Assembly: GCA_965200235.1 (NCBI GenBank)
Contig: OZ241339.1
Location: 1,798,001 to 1,862,000, forward strand
Origin: Azotimanducus chitobiosivorans
Lineage (GTDB): Bacteria > Pseudomonadota > Gammaproteobacteria > Pseudomonadales > Azotimanducaceae
Length of the DNA: 64,000 nucleotides
Direction of reading: 5' to 3'
The position numbers and the translations under genes were made by a program. Below, piece after piece: positions 25,768 to 33,617 of this stretch. The notes below the pieces were generated by a model. The model saw only the letters and a program-made list of their open reading frames with translations, was not told where the DNA came from and made no database searches. The first letter of the stretch is position 1; every line of letters begins with the position of its first letter.

Positions 25768-25890
25768 TTAGTACAGAGAGGAAGGGCCGAATTGCTTTTC
25801 GCAGCAAATTGACCCTTTGTGCGGGCTCGGCAACCCAAGGTCTTCTGCCGGTTTCTATTGCCCCCGTTCATTCGGGGGTAGTTGTTGTTC
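25768..25890 (+). ncRNA. Predicted tracrRNA
   Basis: Not an ORF; found by complementarity to the repeat. Bases 25769-25789 pair with repeat positions 12-32 over 21 consecutive pairs (19 Watson-Crick, two G:U). After an 8-base bulge, 25798-25804 pairs with repeat positions 2-8 (one G:U). This reproduces the lower stem-bulge-upper stem geometry of Cas9 guide duplexes. Downstream are a small CAAA/TTTG hairpin (25805-25819), a CGGCA/TGCCG stem (about 25829-25849) and a strong CCCCCG/CGGGGG hairpin (25861-25878). With the promoter at 25733-25761 the RNA would be about 110-125 nt. The alternative minus-strand reading lacks a terminator and runs into cas9. The exact 3' end is uncertain. Confidence 0.88.
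25861..25878 (+). terminator. Terminal hairpin of the tracrRNA
   Basis: Perfect 6-bp stem CCCCCG / CGGGGG around a 6-base TTCATT loop, followed by a T-rich but interrupted tail (TAGTTGTTGTTCCTTT). It probably serves as both the last structural hairpin of the tracrRNA and its terminator; the imperfect U-tract makes read-through possible. Confidence 0.65.
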
Positions 25891-26119
25891 CTTTACTCTG
25901 CAAATCGCTCCTTAGTAAGCAACTTTATTAGGTCGTGGTCACAACGCTGACGCTGTCGAGTCCCGTTTCTGCCAGATAAGATCGAGCGAGCGTTGTGCGG
26001 CCTACTCCACATGAGCGAGCGAGAACAAAGGCTAGCGGAAAACGGAGCAGGCCAGAAGGGCCATCACTTCGAAATCCCCTCTCTAATAGAATCACAGAGT
26101 TTCCTGTAGTAGTCCTCCA

Positions 26120-27355
26120 TCAATTCTCAGACCAAAGACAACTGATCGGCGCCGCCTGCACCTTTTCCGCAATCTGATAGGTCGCCGGCCCCGTATGTAG
26201 CACCACGCCGCCGAGGAATCTCTTCCCGAGACCATCTCGTAGCCACTCTAGGTGGCGCGCATCATGCCTTCCCGGTGCCGCCGATGCCTTGACTTCAATG
26301 CCAACCACTTTCCCTGCGGCGCCCTCCGCCAGCAAGTCCACTTCATGGCGTCCCTGCTGCTGGCGCAGATGAAACAGTCGATGCCGCATGTGCGCGACCG
26401 GAGTCTGCGCGCGCAGTTCGGTGGCAACCATGGTTTCGAGGAATCGTCCGAGCAGGTCCGCATCTTTCAGCAGCCCGTCCAAGCGAATGCCGGTAATGGC
26501 CGCAAGGAGACCACAATCGCAAAGAAATCGTTTCGAGATATGGGACAGTCTCTTAAACCTAAAATTGCTCCAAGCGGGCAGCTCGTACACTATGCCAAGG
26601 TTTGCCAGTAAACGAGCGTAGGCGTCAGCGGTTCTTCGGTTCAGCCCGGCTGCATCGTAGATGGTCTTATCGGGCAGCACACCTGCTGAATTGAGCGCGA
26701 ACGCTTCAAGAAAGCGACGCATTCGCTGCGGATCTCTTCTCTGTTCAACGGCGGGCGCATCCCGGGTGGCGATTTGTTCGGCGTAGCTTTCGTACCACCG
26801 CGCCTGCGCGGAACGAGAGAGACGCAAGGCCGGTTGCGGGAACCCGCCCGTGAGTGCCAAGTCCGCGTAATCGCGCAAGTCGAGCGTCTCGTCGGCGGGA
26901 GAGAGGGGGAGTCCATCGGTAATCCGGTCGATGAGAGTGGAGGTCTGACGTGAAAGACGTTCCGACATGGTCAGAGGATGCATGTCGAGACGGATGACTC
27001 GACCAGTGCCAGGCCACGTCTCGGCAACGAGATCAGCTCGAACCGATCCGGTCAACAAGTAGCGCCCGGGACTCGACTCAGCATCCACTTGGCGCTTGAC
27101 GGCGCCGAGCACCTCAGGCACCTCCTGCCATTCGTCGAGTAGTATCGGCGCCTTCTGCGCTTTAAGCGCGGCATCAGGGTCGGCTTGAAAGACTCGCGCT
27201 TCGGCGGGCCGGTCAAGCCTCACGAGCGTTGCGGCATGGCGAGCAGCTGTGGTCGTTTTCCCGCACGCGCGAGGACCCGTGATCATGACAGCCGGATGCT
27301 CTTGCAGTGCCTGCTCGATCTGGCAGTCTATTAAACGATGAAGATACTTGCGCAT
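26120..27355 (-). CDS. AAA_14 / DUF4143 family ATPase
   Basis: A 411-residue protein of the large AAA_14-DUF4143 family. The Walker A motif is GPRACGKTTTA near residue 30, Walker B is PILLDEWQEVPEVL, and the sensor region is RYLLTGSVRADL. The C-terminal DUF4143 half ends with an endonuclease-like core (HEVDLLAEGAAGKVVGIEVKAS, the D-(I/V)EVK pattern of PD-(D/E)xK folds). The cellular role of this family is unresolved; some members accompany mobile or toxin-antitoxin loci. The chosen start is the ATG giving MRKYLHRLID; an upstream start adds eight residues. It lies between the CRISPR island and pilT as a single gene, with about 230 bp of AT-rich sequence separating it from the tracrRNA. Confidence 0.85.
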   Translation of the reverse strand: MRKYLHRLIDCQIEQALQEHPAVMITGPRACGKTTTAARHAATLVRLDRPAEARVFQADPDAALKAQKAPILLDEWQEVPEVLGAVKRQVDAESSPGRYLLTGSVRADLVAETWPGTGRVIRLDMHPLTMSERLSRQTSTLIDRITDGLPLSPADETLDLRDYADLALTGGFPQPALRLSRSAQARWYESYAEQIATRDAPAVEQRRDPQRMRRFLEAFALNSAGVLPDKTIYDAAGLNRRTADAYARLLANLGIVYELPAWSNFRFKRLSHISKRFLCDCGLLAAITGIRLDGLLKDADLLGRFLETMVATELRAQTPVAHMRHRLFHLRQQQGRHEVDLLAEGAAGKVVGIEVKASAAPGRHDARHLEWLRDGLGKRFLGGVVLHTGPATYQIAEKVQAAPISCLWSEN

Positions 27356-27469
27356 GGCGCTACTATACCCTTTTTCCACACTATTCAGTGCCTAATTCCC
27401 GCATGTTTTAGTGCCGAAATTACACAGCTTTAAGTGCCGAAAATCCACACTTCACCTAAGAGCGTCCCT

Positions 27470-28516
27470 CTACATCGAAAGGCTCTCCGGAAACCTCGCC
27501 GCGGCTCGGGCGACTTCAAGATCGACTCGCCGCTCGCGCACCAAGCTTTTGAGCGCCTGATCAAGCGTGTTCATGCCGTGCGCTGCGCCGGACTGCATGG
27601 CCGAGTAGATCTGCGCCACGCGGTCTTCACGTATGAGGTTGGCAATGGCGCGTGTGACGACGAGAATCTCAAGCGCAGCGACGCGACCGCCTTGACTGCC
27701 TGGCAGCAGCACTTGCGAGACAACCGCACGCAAACTCTCGGAGAGCATCGAGCGTATTTCGTTCTTTGCTTGTGCGGGCGCGGCATCAATGATGCGATCA
27801 ACGGTTTTGGCGGCGGAGGCCGCATGCAGCGATGCAAAGACGAGATGGCCTGTCTCGGCCGCGGTGAGTGCGAGACTTATGGTCTCAAGGTCGCGTAGCT
27901 CACCAACCAGAATGACATCCGGGTCTTCGCGCAGCGCTGCGCGCAACGCCTGCGCGAAGCGCTTGGAATCGCGTCCGATCTGACGCTGAGTGACGAGCGC
28001 TCGTGCTGATTCGTGCAGGTACTCGATGGGGTCCTCCAAGGTCAGGATATGCACTGGTCGCGCTCGATTGATCTCATTGATCATCGCGGCGAGGGTCGTG
28101 CTTTTGCCCGAACCAGTTGCGCCGGTAACCAAGAGGATGCCGCTCGGCAGTGTGCACATGCGTTTTAGGACATCCGGCAAGCCGAGCGCGTCCATCGTCG
28201 GCGGATGTGACGCAACAGCGCGAAAACTCGCCGCTACACCGGCACGTTCCCGGAAAGCATTGACCCGAAACCGCTCGCCGGTCCGGCTCGAAACCGCAAA
28301 ATCAACTTCATCGCCTGCAGTGAACGCACGCTGCACATCGTCCGGCATCGCGCTCGCAAGCATCTGCTCAAGCATCAACTCGTCGAGCAGGGCGGACGCC
28401 TCTGTCTTGAGCGTTCCGTCAATACGCAATACCGGCGGCGTACCGCTTCGCAGATGCATATCCGATGCACCCTGAGTATGCATCGTATCCAAGAGTGTTT
28501 CGAGTTCACTGTTCAT
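27470..28516 (-). CDS. pilT: Type IV pilus retraction ATPase PilT
   Basis: About 348 residues of a PilT/PilU-type secretion ATPase. It contains GASDMHLRSGTPPVLRIDG (PAS-like domain), the Walker A GATGSGKSTTLAAMI, the Asp box LTLEDPIEYLH, the Walker B region REDPDVILVGELRDLET and the His box TGHLVFASLHAASA. These hexamers power pilus retraction and twitching motility at the inner membrane. The start is ambiguous: I use the ATG giving MNSELETLLD; an in-frame ATG eight codons upstream is possible. It is divergent from yggS with only 48 bp between them, the usual pilT-yggS-proC neighbourhood. No other pilus gene is in the window. Confidence 0.93.
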   Translation of the reverse strand: MNSELETLLDTMHTQGASDMHLRSGTPPVLRIDGTLKTEASALLDELMLEQMLASAMPDDVQRAFTAGDEVDFAVSSRTGERFRVNAFRERAGVAASFRAVASHPPTMDALGLPDVLKRMCTLPSGILLVTGATGSGKSTTLAAMINEINRARPVHILTLEDPIEYLHESARALVTQRQIGRDSKRFAQALRAALREDPDVILVGELRDLETISLALTAAETGHLVFASLHAASAAKTVDRIIDAAPAQAKNEIRSMLSESLRAVVSQVLLPGSQGGRVAALEILVVTRAIANLIREDRVAQIYSAMQSGAAHGMNTLDQALKSLVRERRVDLEVARAAARFPESLSM

Positions 28517-28564
28517 CTCTGGTTTAGAATCTCCGGCCATCCGTAAGCGAGTGCGGTCAGCATT

Positions 28565-29239
28565 GTGAACATCGCGGCACGTATCGGTGAGATTCGAGCA
28601 CAACTCCTTGAAAACCGTGCCCGGTTGCATGACGCGCCAAGGCTCATCGCAGTCTCAAAGACCAGAAGCATTGAAGAAATACGTTGCGCAGCAGCCGCAG
28701 GCATTCAAGATTTCGGTGAAAACTATGTTCAGGACGCGCTACCGAAAATCGCAGCCACAAGAGATATTAAAGTCAACTGGCACTTTATCGGACGCATTCA
28801 GAGCAACAAGGTGCGAGATCTCGCACAGCATTTTCAGTGGATTCACACATTGGACCGGGCGAAAGTCGCACATGGCCTCAACCGGTTTCGCCACGGCGAG
28901 CCAATCAATGTCTGCATTCAGCTCGACCTGGAAGCGGATGATCGGCGCTACGGCGTGCAGGCGAACAAACTTGACGCCTTGATTTGTGATGTCGAATCCC
29001 TCCCGAATCTTCACCTTCGCGGCCTCATGCTGATGCCCGCGCCGGGCAAGGACGAACAAGCGTTGCAGCGAGTGTTCGCAGAAGCCAAGGGCATTTTCGA
29101 TGCCGCCAAGGGCGGCGTCTCCGACCCTGACAGCTGGGACACGCTTTCCATGGGCATGAGTGGCGACTATGCGATCGCGCTGGAAGCTGGCAGCAATTGT
29201 GTGCGGATTGGCACAGCAATCTTCGGGCCGCGCACCTAG
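28565..29239 (+). CDS. yggS: PLP homeostasis protein, YggS family
   Basis: A 224-residue fold-type III PLP-binding protein. The PLP lysine lies in LIAVSKTRSIEEI, followed by FGENYVQDALPKI, WHFIGRIQSNKVRD and the C-terminal TLSMGMSGDYAIALEAGSNCVRIGTAIFG. The family has no known enzymatic activity and keeps vitamin B6 and amino-acid pools balanced. The start is GTG at 28565. The TAG stop codon forms part of a CTAG that begins a 30-bp palindrome, so the end of the gene coincides with an inserted element's boundary. Co-transcription with proC downstream would have to pass through two palindromes. Confidence 0.95.
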   Translation: MNIAARIGEIRAQLLENRARLHDAPRLIAVSKTRSIEEIRCAAAAGIQDFGENYVQDALPKIAATRDIKVNWHFIGRIQSNKVRDLAQHFQWIHTLDRAKVAHGLNRFRHGEPINVCIQLDLEADDRRYGVQANKLDALICDVESLPNLHLRGLMLMPAPGKDEQALQRVFAEAKGIFDAAKGGVSDPDSWDTLSMGMSGDYAIALEAGSNCVRIGTAIFGPRT

Positions 29240-29303
29240 ACAGTATGTATTGACCTTGCCTACCGCCACAGGCCGGTAGGCAAGGTCAATACATACTGTC
29301 TAG
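29236..29303. repeat. Perfect 30-bp palindrome bounded by CTAG
   Basis: Arms at 29236-29265 and 29274-29303 are perfectly complementary around an 8-base loop; the outer ends are CTAG. The first CTAG contains the yggS stop codon. The hairpin could terminate transcription in both directions, but there is no T-tract, and its CTAG boundaries match those of the MITE-like elements at 10 kb. I read it as a small mobile palindrome rather than a dedicated terminator. Confidence 0.85.
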
Positions 29304-29372
29304 CAGCCTGCGCCGTAGGAATTCGCGGCTGCAAATCCGCTTACGCAACTTCCTAACGGCGCAGGCTGCTAG
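29300..29372. repeat. Second CTAG-bounded palindrome, sharing a CTAG with the first
   Basis: Arms at 29300-29321 and 29350-29372 (22 of 23 positions, one indel) enclose a 28-base loop. Its left CTAG is the right CTAG of the preceding palindrome. Its right CTAG (29369-29372) begins a 13-base match, CTAGTGCTCCATC, to the terminal repeat of MITE-like element 2. It lies about 60 bp upstream of the proC start and so within its leader or promoter region. Confidence 0.8.
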
Positions 29373-29434
29373 TGCTCCATCGTGCAGGTTAGAATTGTGA
29401 GTTCGTTTCAATGGTCCGGCGCAACCTTACGTCC

Positions 29435-30262
29435 ATGACTCAATCCGAATTTCGCATTGCTTTCGTCGGCGGCGGCAACATGGGCGGAAGCATCCTTTCT
29501 GGTTTGCTTGACGCTGGGCTGCTCGATAGCGGCGCGTCCCCAGAAAAATTGCTGCTCATCGATCCTGATGGAGATAAGCGCCAAGCGTTCTCCGCACGCG
29601 GCGTTGCGTGCGCCCGCGAAGCCGATGCGCGGCTCGCCCACACCGAAATGGTGCTGTTCGCGGTCAAGCCGCAAGTGATGGAGCAAGTGGTCTGCGGGCT
29701 TCGCGAGCACCTCAGCGCCGAGCAGCTGATCGTCAGCGTGGTAGCTGGCGTGTCAAGTAGCGCGATCGCGCGTATGCTGGGCTTTGAATCGGCGATCGTG
29801 CGCGCCATGCCCAATGTGCCCGCGCTCTATCGAGCCGGCGCCGCCGGACTGTTTGCGAACGCTCACGTGAATGCTGGACAGCGCCGCCTCGCGGAGGAAA
29901 CGCTTGCTGTTGTCGGCGATACCGAATGGTTCGATGACGAAGCGCTGATCGACGCTGTCACCGCAGTCTCTGGTTCCGGTCCTGCCTATTTCTTCTATTT
30001 GATGGAAGTGATGCAATCGCAGGCCGAAGCGCTCGGCATAGGCACGCACGCGGCGCGGCGTCTCGTGGCGGCCACCGCCTATGGCGCCGGACTGATGGTG
30101 CAGCGGTCCGACACCGATTTTGCGGAGCTGCGACGCATGGTGACATCGCCGAATGGCACCACAGAAGCCGCAGTGACAACTTTCGAGCGCGAGGGCGCAC
30201 GTGAGGCCTTGACGAAGGGCATTCAATCTTCGTGGCAACGATCCTTGGAATTAGGAGCTTAA
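29435..30262 (+). CDS. proC: Pyrroline-5-carboxylate reductase
   Basis: About 275 residues. The N-terminal Rossmann fold has FVGGGNMGGSILSGLL. Other landmarks are LFAVKPQVMEQV and the ProC signature near the C-terminus, from ITAVSGSGPAYFF-like VTAVSGSGPAYFFYLMEV through FAELRRMVTSPNGTTEAAV. It reduces P5C to proline with NAD(P)H. An ATG eight codons upstream is also possible; I used the one giving MTQSEFRIAFVGGG. It heads the conserved run proC-yggT-metX-metW-DUF4426. Confidence 0.95.
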   Translation: MTQSEFRIAFVGGGNMGGSILSGLLDAGLLDSGASPEKLLLIDPDGDKRQAFSARGVACAREADARLAHTEMVLFAVKPQVMEQVVCGLREHLSAEQLIVSVVAGVSSSAIARMLGFESAIVRAMPNVPALYRAGAAGLFANAHVNAGQRRLAEETLAVVGDTEWFDDEALIDAVTAVSGSGPAYFFYLMEVMQSQAEALGIGTHAARRLVAATAYGAGLMVQRSDTDFAELRRMVTSPNGTTEAAVTTFEREGAREALTKGIQSSWQRSLELGA

Positions 30263-30267
30263 ATTCG

Positions 30268-30819
30268 ATGGATAACTCGATGTTTGATGGCTTGTCGATC
30301 ATCGCTGGCCTAGCGCTTGATCTCGCTGCGCTGCTCGCAGCTGTTCGCTTTCTTCTACAGGCCGCGGGCGTTGACGGCTACAACACCGTTGCCCAGCACG
30401 TCATCAAAGCCACCGATCCCGTGCTCGCACCGCTGCGCATCGTTCTGCCTTCGCAAGGACGTATCGACCTCGCGTCGATTGTAGGCGTCTGGCTGCTGCG
30501 AACTGCAAAGGTTGCGTTGTTCCACGAACCGGCCGTTGTGGTGCTCTTGCTCGGCGGACTTGTGCAATCGCTGGCGCTGTTCGCCAATCTGTTCTTTTTC
30601 GCGTTGATTGCCGTCGTTGTCCTCAGCTTTGTCGCGCCTGTGAGCAGTCATCCCGGTGCCGTGATCCTGCGACAAGTGACCGAACCCTTGCTATCGCCGG
30701 TGAGACGCATCATCCAACCGGTGGGCGGGCTTGATTTTTCCGTGCTGGTAGTGCTGTTCGCGTTGATGATCGTGCGCGGCAACCTGCTACCGTGGCTTCG
30801 CGCGCTCGTCGGTTTGTAA
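30268..30819 (+). CDS. yggT: YggT family membrane protein
   Basis: A 183-residue integral membrane protein with two YggT repeats, each containing hydrophobic helices and the amphipathic VLAPLRIVLP / LLSPVRRIIQPVGGLDFS motif. Residues about 8-30, 75-95, 95-125 and 155-180 are membrane-embedded. The family is linked to osmotic tolerance and, in other phyla, to cell shape or division, but no molecular activity is settled. An AGGAG Shine-Dalgarno (30252-30256) precedes the chosen ATG, which is 5 bp after proC. The gene is clearly in the proC-metX operon. Confidence 0.92.
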   Translation: MDNSMFDGLSIIAGLALDLAALLAAVRFLLQAAGVDGYNTVAQHVIKATDPVLAPLRIVLPSQGRIDLASIVGVWLLRTAKVALFHEPAVVVLLLGGLVQSLALFANLFFFALIAVVVLSFVAPVSSHPGAVILRQVTEPLLSPVRRIIQPVGGLDFSVLVVLFALMIVRGNLLPWLRALVGL

Positions 30820-30825
30820 ATTTGC

Positions 30826-31983
30826 ATGGCAACGACAAGAGAAGCGGAATATCCGCAGGATTCGGTGGGGCGGGTTGTACCGCAGCGTGCGGTGTGGGAT
30901 GTGCCCTTCGTGCTCAAGTCGGGTAGTCGACTACCGGGCTATGAATTGGTCTACGAGACCTACGGTGAACTGAACCGCTCAAAGAGCAATGCGGTGCTGG
31001 TGTGTCACGCGCTTTCCGGCAATCATCATGCGGCGGGCTATCACGCTGGCGAAACGCGCCCCGGCTGGTGGGAAACGGCGATCGGCCCCGGCAAGACCAT
31101 CGACACCAATCGCTTCTTCGTGGTGTCGCCAAACAATATCGGTGGCTGCCACGGCAGCACCGGCCCCAATGCCATCAATCCCGAAACTGGCAAGGCGTGG
31201 GGTGCTGAATTCCCACAAGTCACCGTTGAAGACTGGGTAGCCAGCCAAGCGGCGCTCGCCGACTTGCTCGGTATCGAGCGCTTCGCGGCGGTCATTGGTG
31301 GCAGCCTCGGCGGGATGCAGGCGCTTTACTGGGCAATCGAATATCCTGATCGCATCGGACACGCGGTGGCAATCGCTTCAGCGCCTTGGCTGTCGGCGCA
31401 GAACATCGCGTTCAACGAGATCGCACGTCACGCCATCCAAACTGATCCGGACTACTTGGATGGGGGCTTTCTTGAAGCTGGCAAGATTCCGGAACGCGGG
31501 CTGATGCTCGCCCGAATGCTCGGCCATGTGACCTATCTTTCTGGCTTCGGCCTCGGACAGCGCTTTGGCCGCGAAATCAGGCGCGGCGATTTGTCAGGCC
31601 GAGGCTCGCTCGAGTTTGAAGTCGAGAGCTACCTTCATTATCAGGGCAGAAACTTTGCCGGCAAATTTGATGCCAACTCGTATGTCAACATCACGCGCGT
31701 GCTTGACCTCTTTGATCTTCGCGCCAAGCACGGCGGCGAGTTGGCGCACGCCTTCAAGGACGCGACCTGCCATTTCTTGATTCTGGCGTTCAGTTCGGAC
31801 TGGCGATTCTCGCCTGAGCGTTCCAAGGAAATCGTCGATGCCTTGGTCGCAGCGAACAAGGGCGTTGTAAGCGCGGTGATCGAAACCGAGCACGGACACG
31901 ATGCGTTTCTCTTGCAGGAGCCGGCAGCCTACCACCGGCTTTTTCGAGCCTATATGGATCGTGTGGCGTTGGGCTGTGGGTGA
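30826..31983 (+). CDS. metX: Homoserine O-acyltransferase MetX
   Basis: A 385-residue alpha/beta hydrolase-fold acyltransferase. The oxyanion and nucleophile region is VIGGSLGGMQALYW (serine in GGSLGG). VCHALSGNHHAAGY and NNIGGCHGSTGP are family hallmarks, and the catalytic Asp and His are in SSDWRFSPE and ETEHGHDAFLL. It acylates homoserine for methionine synthesis; in bacteria with metW it often uses succinyl-CoA despite the MetX fold, and sequence alone does not decide between acetyl and succinyl. It starts 6 bp after yggT and 7 bp before metW. Confidence 0.95.
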   Translation: MATTREAEYPQDSVGRVVPQRAVWDVPFVLKSGSRLPGYELVYETYGELNRSKSNAVLVCHALSGNHHAAGYHAGETRPGWWETAIGPGKTIDTNRFFVVSPNNIGGCHGSTGPNAINPETGKAWGAEFPQVTVEDWVASQAALADLLGIERFAAVIGGSLGGMQALYWAIEYPDRIGHAVAIASAPWLSAQNIAFNEIARHAIQTDPDYLDGGFLEAGKIPERGLMLARMLGHVTYLSGFGLGQRFGREIRRGDLSGRGSLEFEVESYLHYQGRNFAGKFDANSYVNITRVLDLFDLRAKHGGELAHAFKDATCHFLILAFSSDWRFSPERSKEIVDALVAANKGVVSAVIETEHGHDAFLLQEPAAYHRLFRAYMDRVALGCG

Positions 31984-31990
31984 GAGACGT

Positions 31991-32584
31991 ATGCGACCGG
32001 ACCTTGAAATTATCAGCGAGCTGATCGCCCCCGAATCACGAGTGCTCGATCTCGGCTGCGGCTCTGGCGCGCTGCTGTTCCACTTGCAGGCAGACAAATC
32101 GGTCAACGGCTACGGACTTGAGATTGACCGCGAGCACATCCTCGAATGCGTGGCGAAAGGCGTCAACGTCATAGAACAAGACCTTGATGAGGGGCTTGCT
32201 AATTTCTCCGATGACAGCTTTGATTTTGTGGTGATGACCGAAACGCTGCAAGCGGTCAAGCGCCCCGACAAAGCGATAGACGAAATGCTGCGCGTCGGAC
32301 GCGAGGCGATCGTCACCTTCCCAAATTTCGGCCATCTTGCCTGCCGCCTGCAAATCGCCCTGCAGGGCCGCATGCCGGTAACGGGACACTTGCCGAATCA
32401 GTGGTACGACACACCGAATACCCACATGTGCACGTTTCGCGACTTTGAACAATTCTGCCGCGACAGGGGCATCCCCATCCGTGAACGATTCGTGGTGAAC
32501 AATGTCTACAACAACAACTGGCTGATCAACAGACTGCCGAACCTCTTTGGCACAACGGCCTACTACCGGATTGGCCGCGCATGA
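31991..32584 (+). CDS. metW: Methionine biosynthesis protein MetW
   Basis: A 197-residue SAM-methyltransferase-like protein starting MRPDLEIISELIAPESRVLDLGCGSGALL. NPNFGH-type TFPNFGHLACRLQIALQGRMPVT and LPNQWYDTPNTHMCTFRDFE are diagnostic. MetW works with MetX and is required for methionine synthesis in several proteobacteria; its catalytic activity is not defined. The ATG lies 7 bp after metX. It overlaps the next gene by 4 bp. Confidence 0.95.
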   Translation: MRPDLEIISELIAPESRVLDLGCGSGALLFHLQADKSVNGYGLEIDREHILECVAKGVNVIEQDLDEGLANFSDDSFDFVVMTETLQAVKRPDKAIDEMLRVGREAIVTFPNFGHLACRLQIALQGRMPVTGHLPNQWYDTPNTHMCTFRDFEQFCRDRGIPIRERFVVNNVYNNNWLINRLPNLFGTTAYYRIGRA

Positions 32585-33003
32585 AGCGTTTTCTGGTTTT
32601 GATGTTATGTGCATTGTTCACAAGCGAGGCCCGGTGCGAACAGTTCATTGAGGTCGGGGGCTACCAGGCCCATTACATGATCCTTGACACCTTGAGCCTT
32701 GACCGGCAAGTTGCACAGGCCTATGGCATTGTCCGTGCGTACGATGAATCGATCTTGACGATATCAATCCTTGATGCCGATGGCGCGTCAGTCGTAGCCA
32801 AGATCACCGGCAGCGCAACGAATTTGCTTGGCATGGTTCAGACGCTGTCCTTCAACGCGATTCGCGAAGGTGAAGCGCACTACGCGATCGCCGCCGTAAA
32901 ACACACCGAGGAGCAAATGCGCTTTGCACTGCACGTGCAGATGCCGAACGGGCGGTCGCATGAAGTCAAGTTTGAACAGAAGCTGTATCCAGGCATCAAA
33001 TAG
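32581..33003 (+). CDS. DUF4426 exported protein
   Basis: A 140-residue protein with a signal peptide (MKRFLVLMLCALFTSEARC) and the beta-rich DUF4426 domain (VGGYQAHYMILDTLSLDRQVAQAYGI, EAHYAIAAVKHTEEQMRF). It overlaps metW by 4 bp, the usual position of this family in gammaproteobacteria, but its function is unknown; a link to methionine synthesis is purely contextual. In Pseudomonas-type operons rdgB and hemW follow; here the operon ends and unrelated genes begin. Confidence 0.85.
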   Translation: MKRFLVLMLCALFTSEARCEQFIEVGGYQAHYMILDTLSLDRQVAQAYGIVRAYDESILTISILDADGASVVAKITGSATNLLGMVQTLSFNAIREGEAHYAIAAVKHTEEQMRFALHVQMPNGRSHEVKFEQKLYPGIK

Positions 33004-33134
33004 AAATTGCAGTGTCTTGAGGCTTGGGCACGATGCGGAAGCCTTTTCTTCGTTGAATCCCTACCCAATTAAGAGTATTGTATGCACTGCGTTTGGTGTG
33101 CGCGGTTGAAATGCGCTTTGAAGTACATGTATGT

Positions 33135-33175
33135 CATGCAAACAAACCATGCAAGTCGACCATGCAGATAGACCA
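33135..33175. repeat. Three 13-bp direct repeats upstream of the methionine-rich lipoprotein
   Basis: CATGCAAACAAAC, CATGCAAGTCGAC and CATGCAGATAGAC follow each other without gaps (33135-33173) and the next bases restart CAT. They end about 30 bp before the lipoprotein ATG. Phased tandem copies could bind a regulator; the AT-rich TATTGTATG about 55 bp upstream may be part of a promoter. Function is inferred only. Confidence 0.55.
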
Positions 33176-33204
33176 TATTCCTGTCAAAACATGAAGGAGA
33201 TTCA

Positions 33205-33516
33205 ATGAGTCCTTTTATTCGCATACTGCTCGGCAGTCTGTTTGTCATCGGCATAAGCGGCTGTGCGCCTGCTGGCGATTCCGGCGGGGAAGATGCCCCA
33301 GCAGATACCATGCCAATGGAAGACATGGCACCGGCTGAGGACATGACCGAGGCAATGCCTATGGAACCTGCGATGCCTGCCGACGGCATGGCCGACGGCA
33401 TGGCTGACGACATGTCGGAAGACATGGCAGACGACATGGGCGACATGGGCGACATGGGCGACATGGACGACATGTCTGAAATGGACGACATGGCAACCGA
33501 AGAGGCTTCGGAGTAA
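33205..33516 (+). CDS. Small methionine- and acid-rich lipoprotein
   Basis: A 103-residue predicted lipoprotein: signal peptide with lipobox GISGC (C near residue 21). The mature part is composed almost entirely of short repeats of Met, Asp, Glu, Ala and Gly (DDM, EDM, GDM), for example MGDMGDMGDMDDM. It has no hydrophobic core and is probably disordered. Methionine and carboxylate clusters suggest binding of soft or divalent metals in the periplasm, as for copper-handling proteins, but no copper gene is adjacent. A good GGAGATTCA Shine-Dalgarno precedes the ATG. It stands alone, with direct repeats upstream and a terminator downstream. The long antisense frame is a shadow of the repeats. Confidence 0.8.
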   Translation: MSPFIRILLGSLFVIGISGCAPAGDSGGEDAPADTMPMEDMAPAEDMTEAMPMEPAMPADGMADGMADDMSEDMADDMGDMGDMGDMDDMSEMDDMATEEASE

Positions 33517-33569
33517 CCCTCCGGCACTTCAGTCTGCCGGCTCAGTCCGTCAGCGATACATCACACGGT

Positions 33570-33604
33570 AGAGGGGGAGGCTCGCCTCCGCCCTCTTTCT
33601 CCGT
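33570..33604 (+). terminator. Rho-independent terminator after the lipoprotein gene
   Basis: A GC-rich hairpin AGAGGG-GGAGG-ctcg-CCTCC-g-CCCTCT (33570-33596) followed by a T-rich tail reaching GTTTTT. It ends about 12 bp before the start codon of the M1 peptidase, so that gene either has its own very short leader or depends on read-through. Confidence 0.75.
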
Positions 33605-33617
33605 TTTTGGATGTGAT

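Noticed and set aside
25713..25800. tracrRNA read on the minus strand
   Set aside because: The anti-repeat also matches on the other strand by definition, but that reading has no promoter or terminator in register and runs into the cas9 Shine-Dalgarno.
29236..29303. Reading the perfect palindrome simply as the yggS terminator
   Set aside because: It lacks a T-tract and has CTAG boundaries shared with other elements; a termination effect is possible but does not explain the structure.
33069..33527. Antisense 152-codon frame rich in Ser and Met
   Set aside because: It mirrors the repeat structure of the lipoprotein gene, which has a lipobox and a good Shine-Dalgarno; the antisense has neither.
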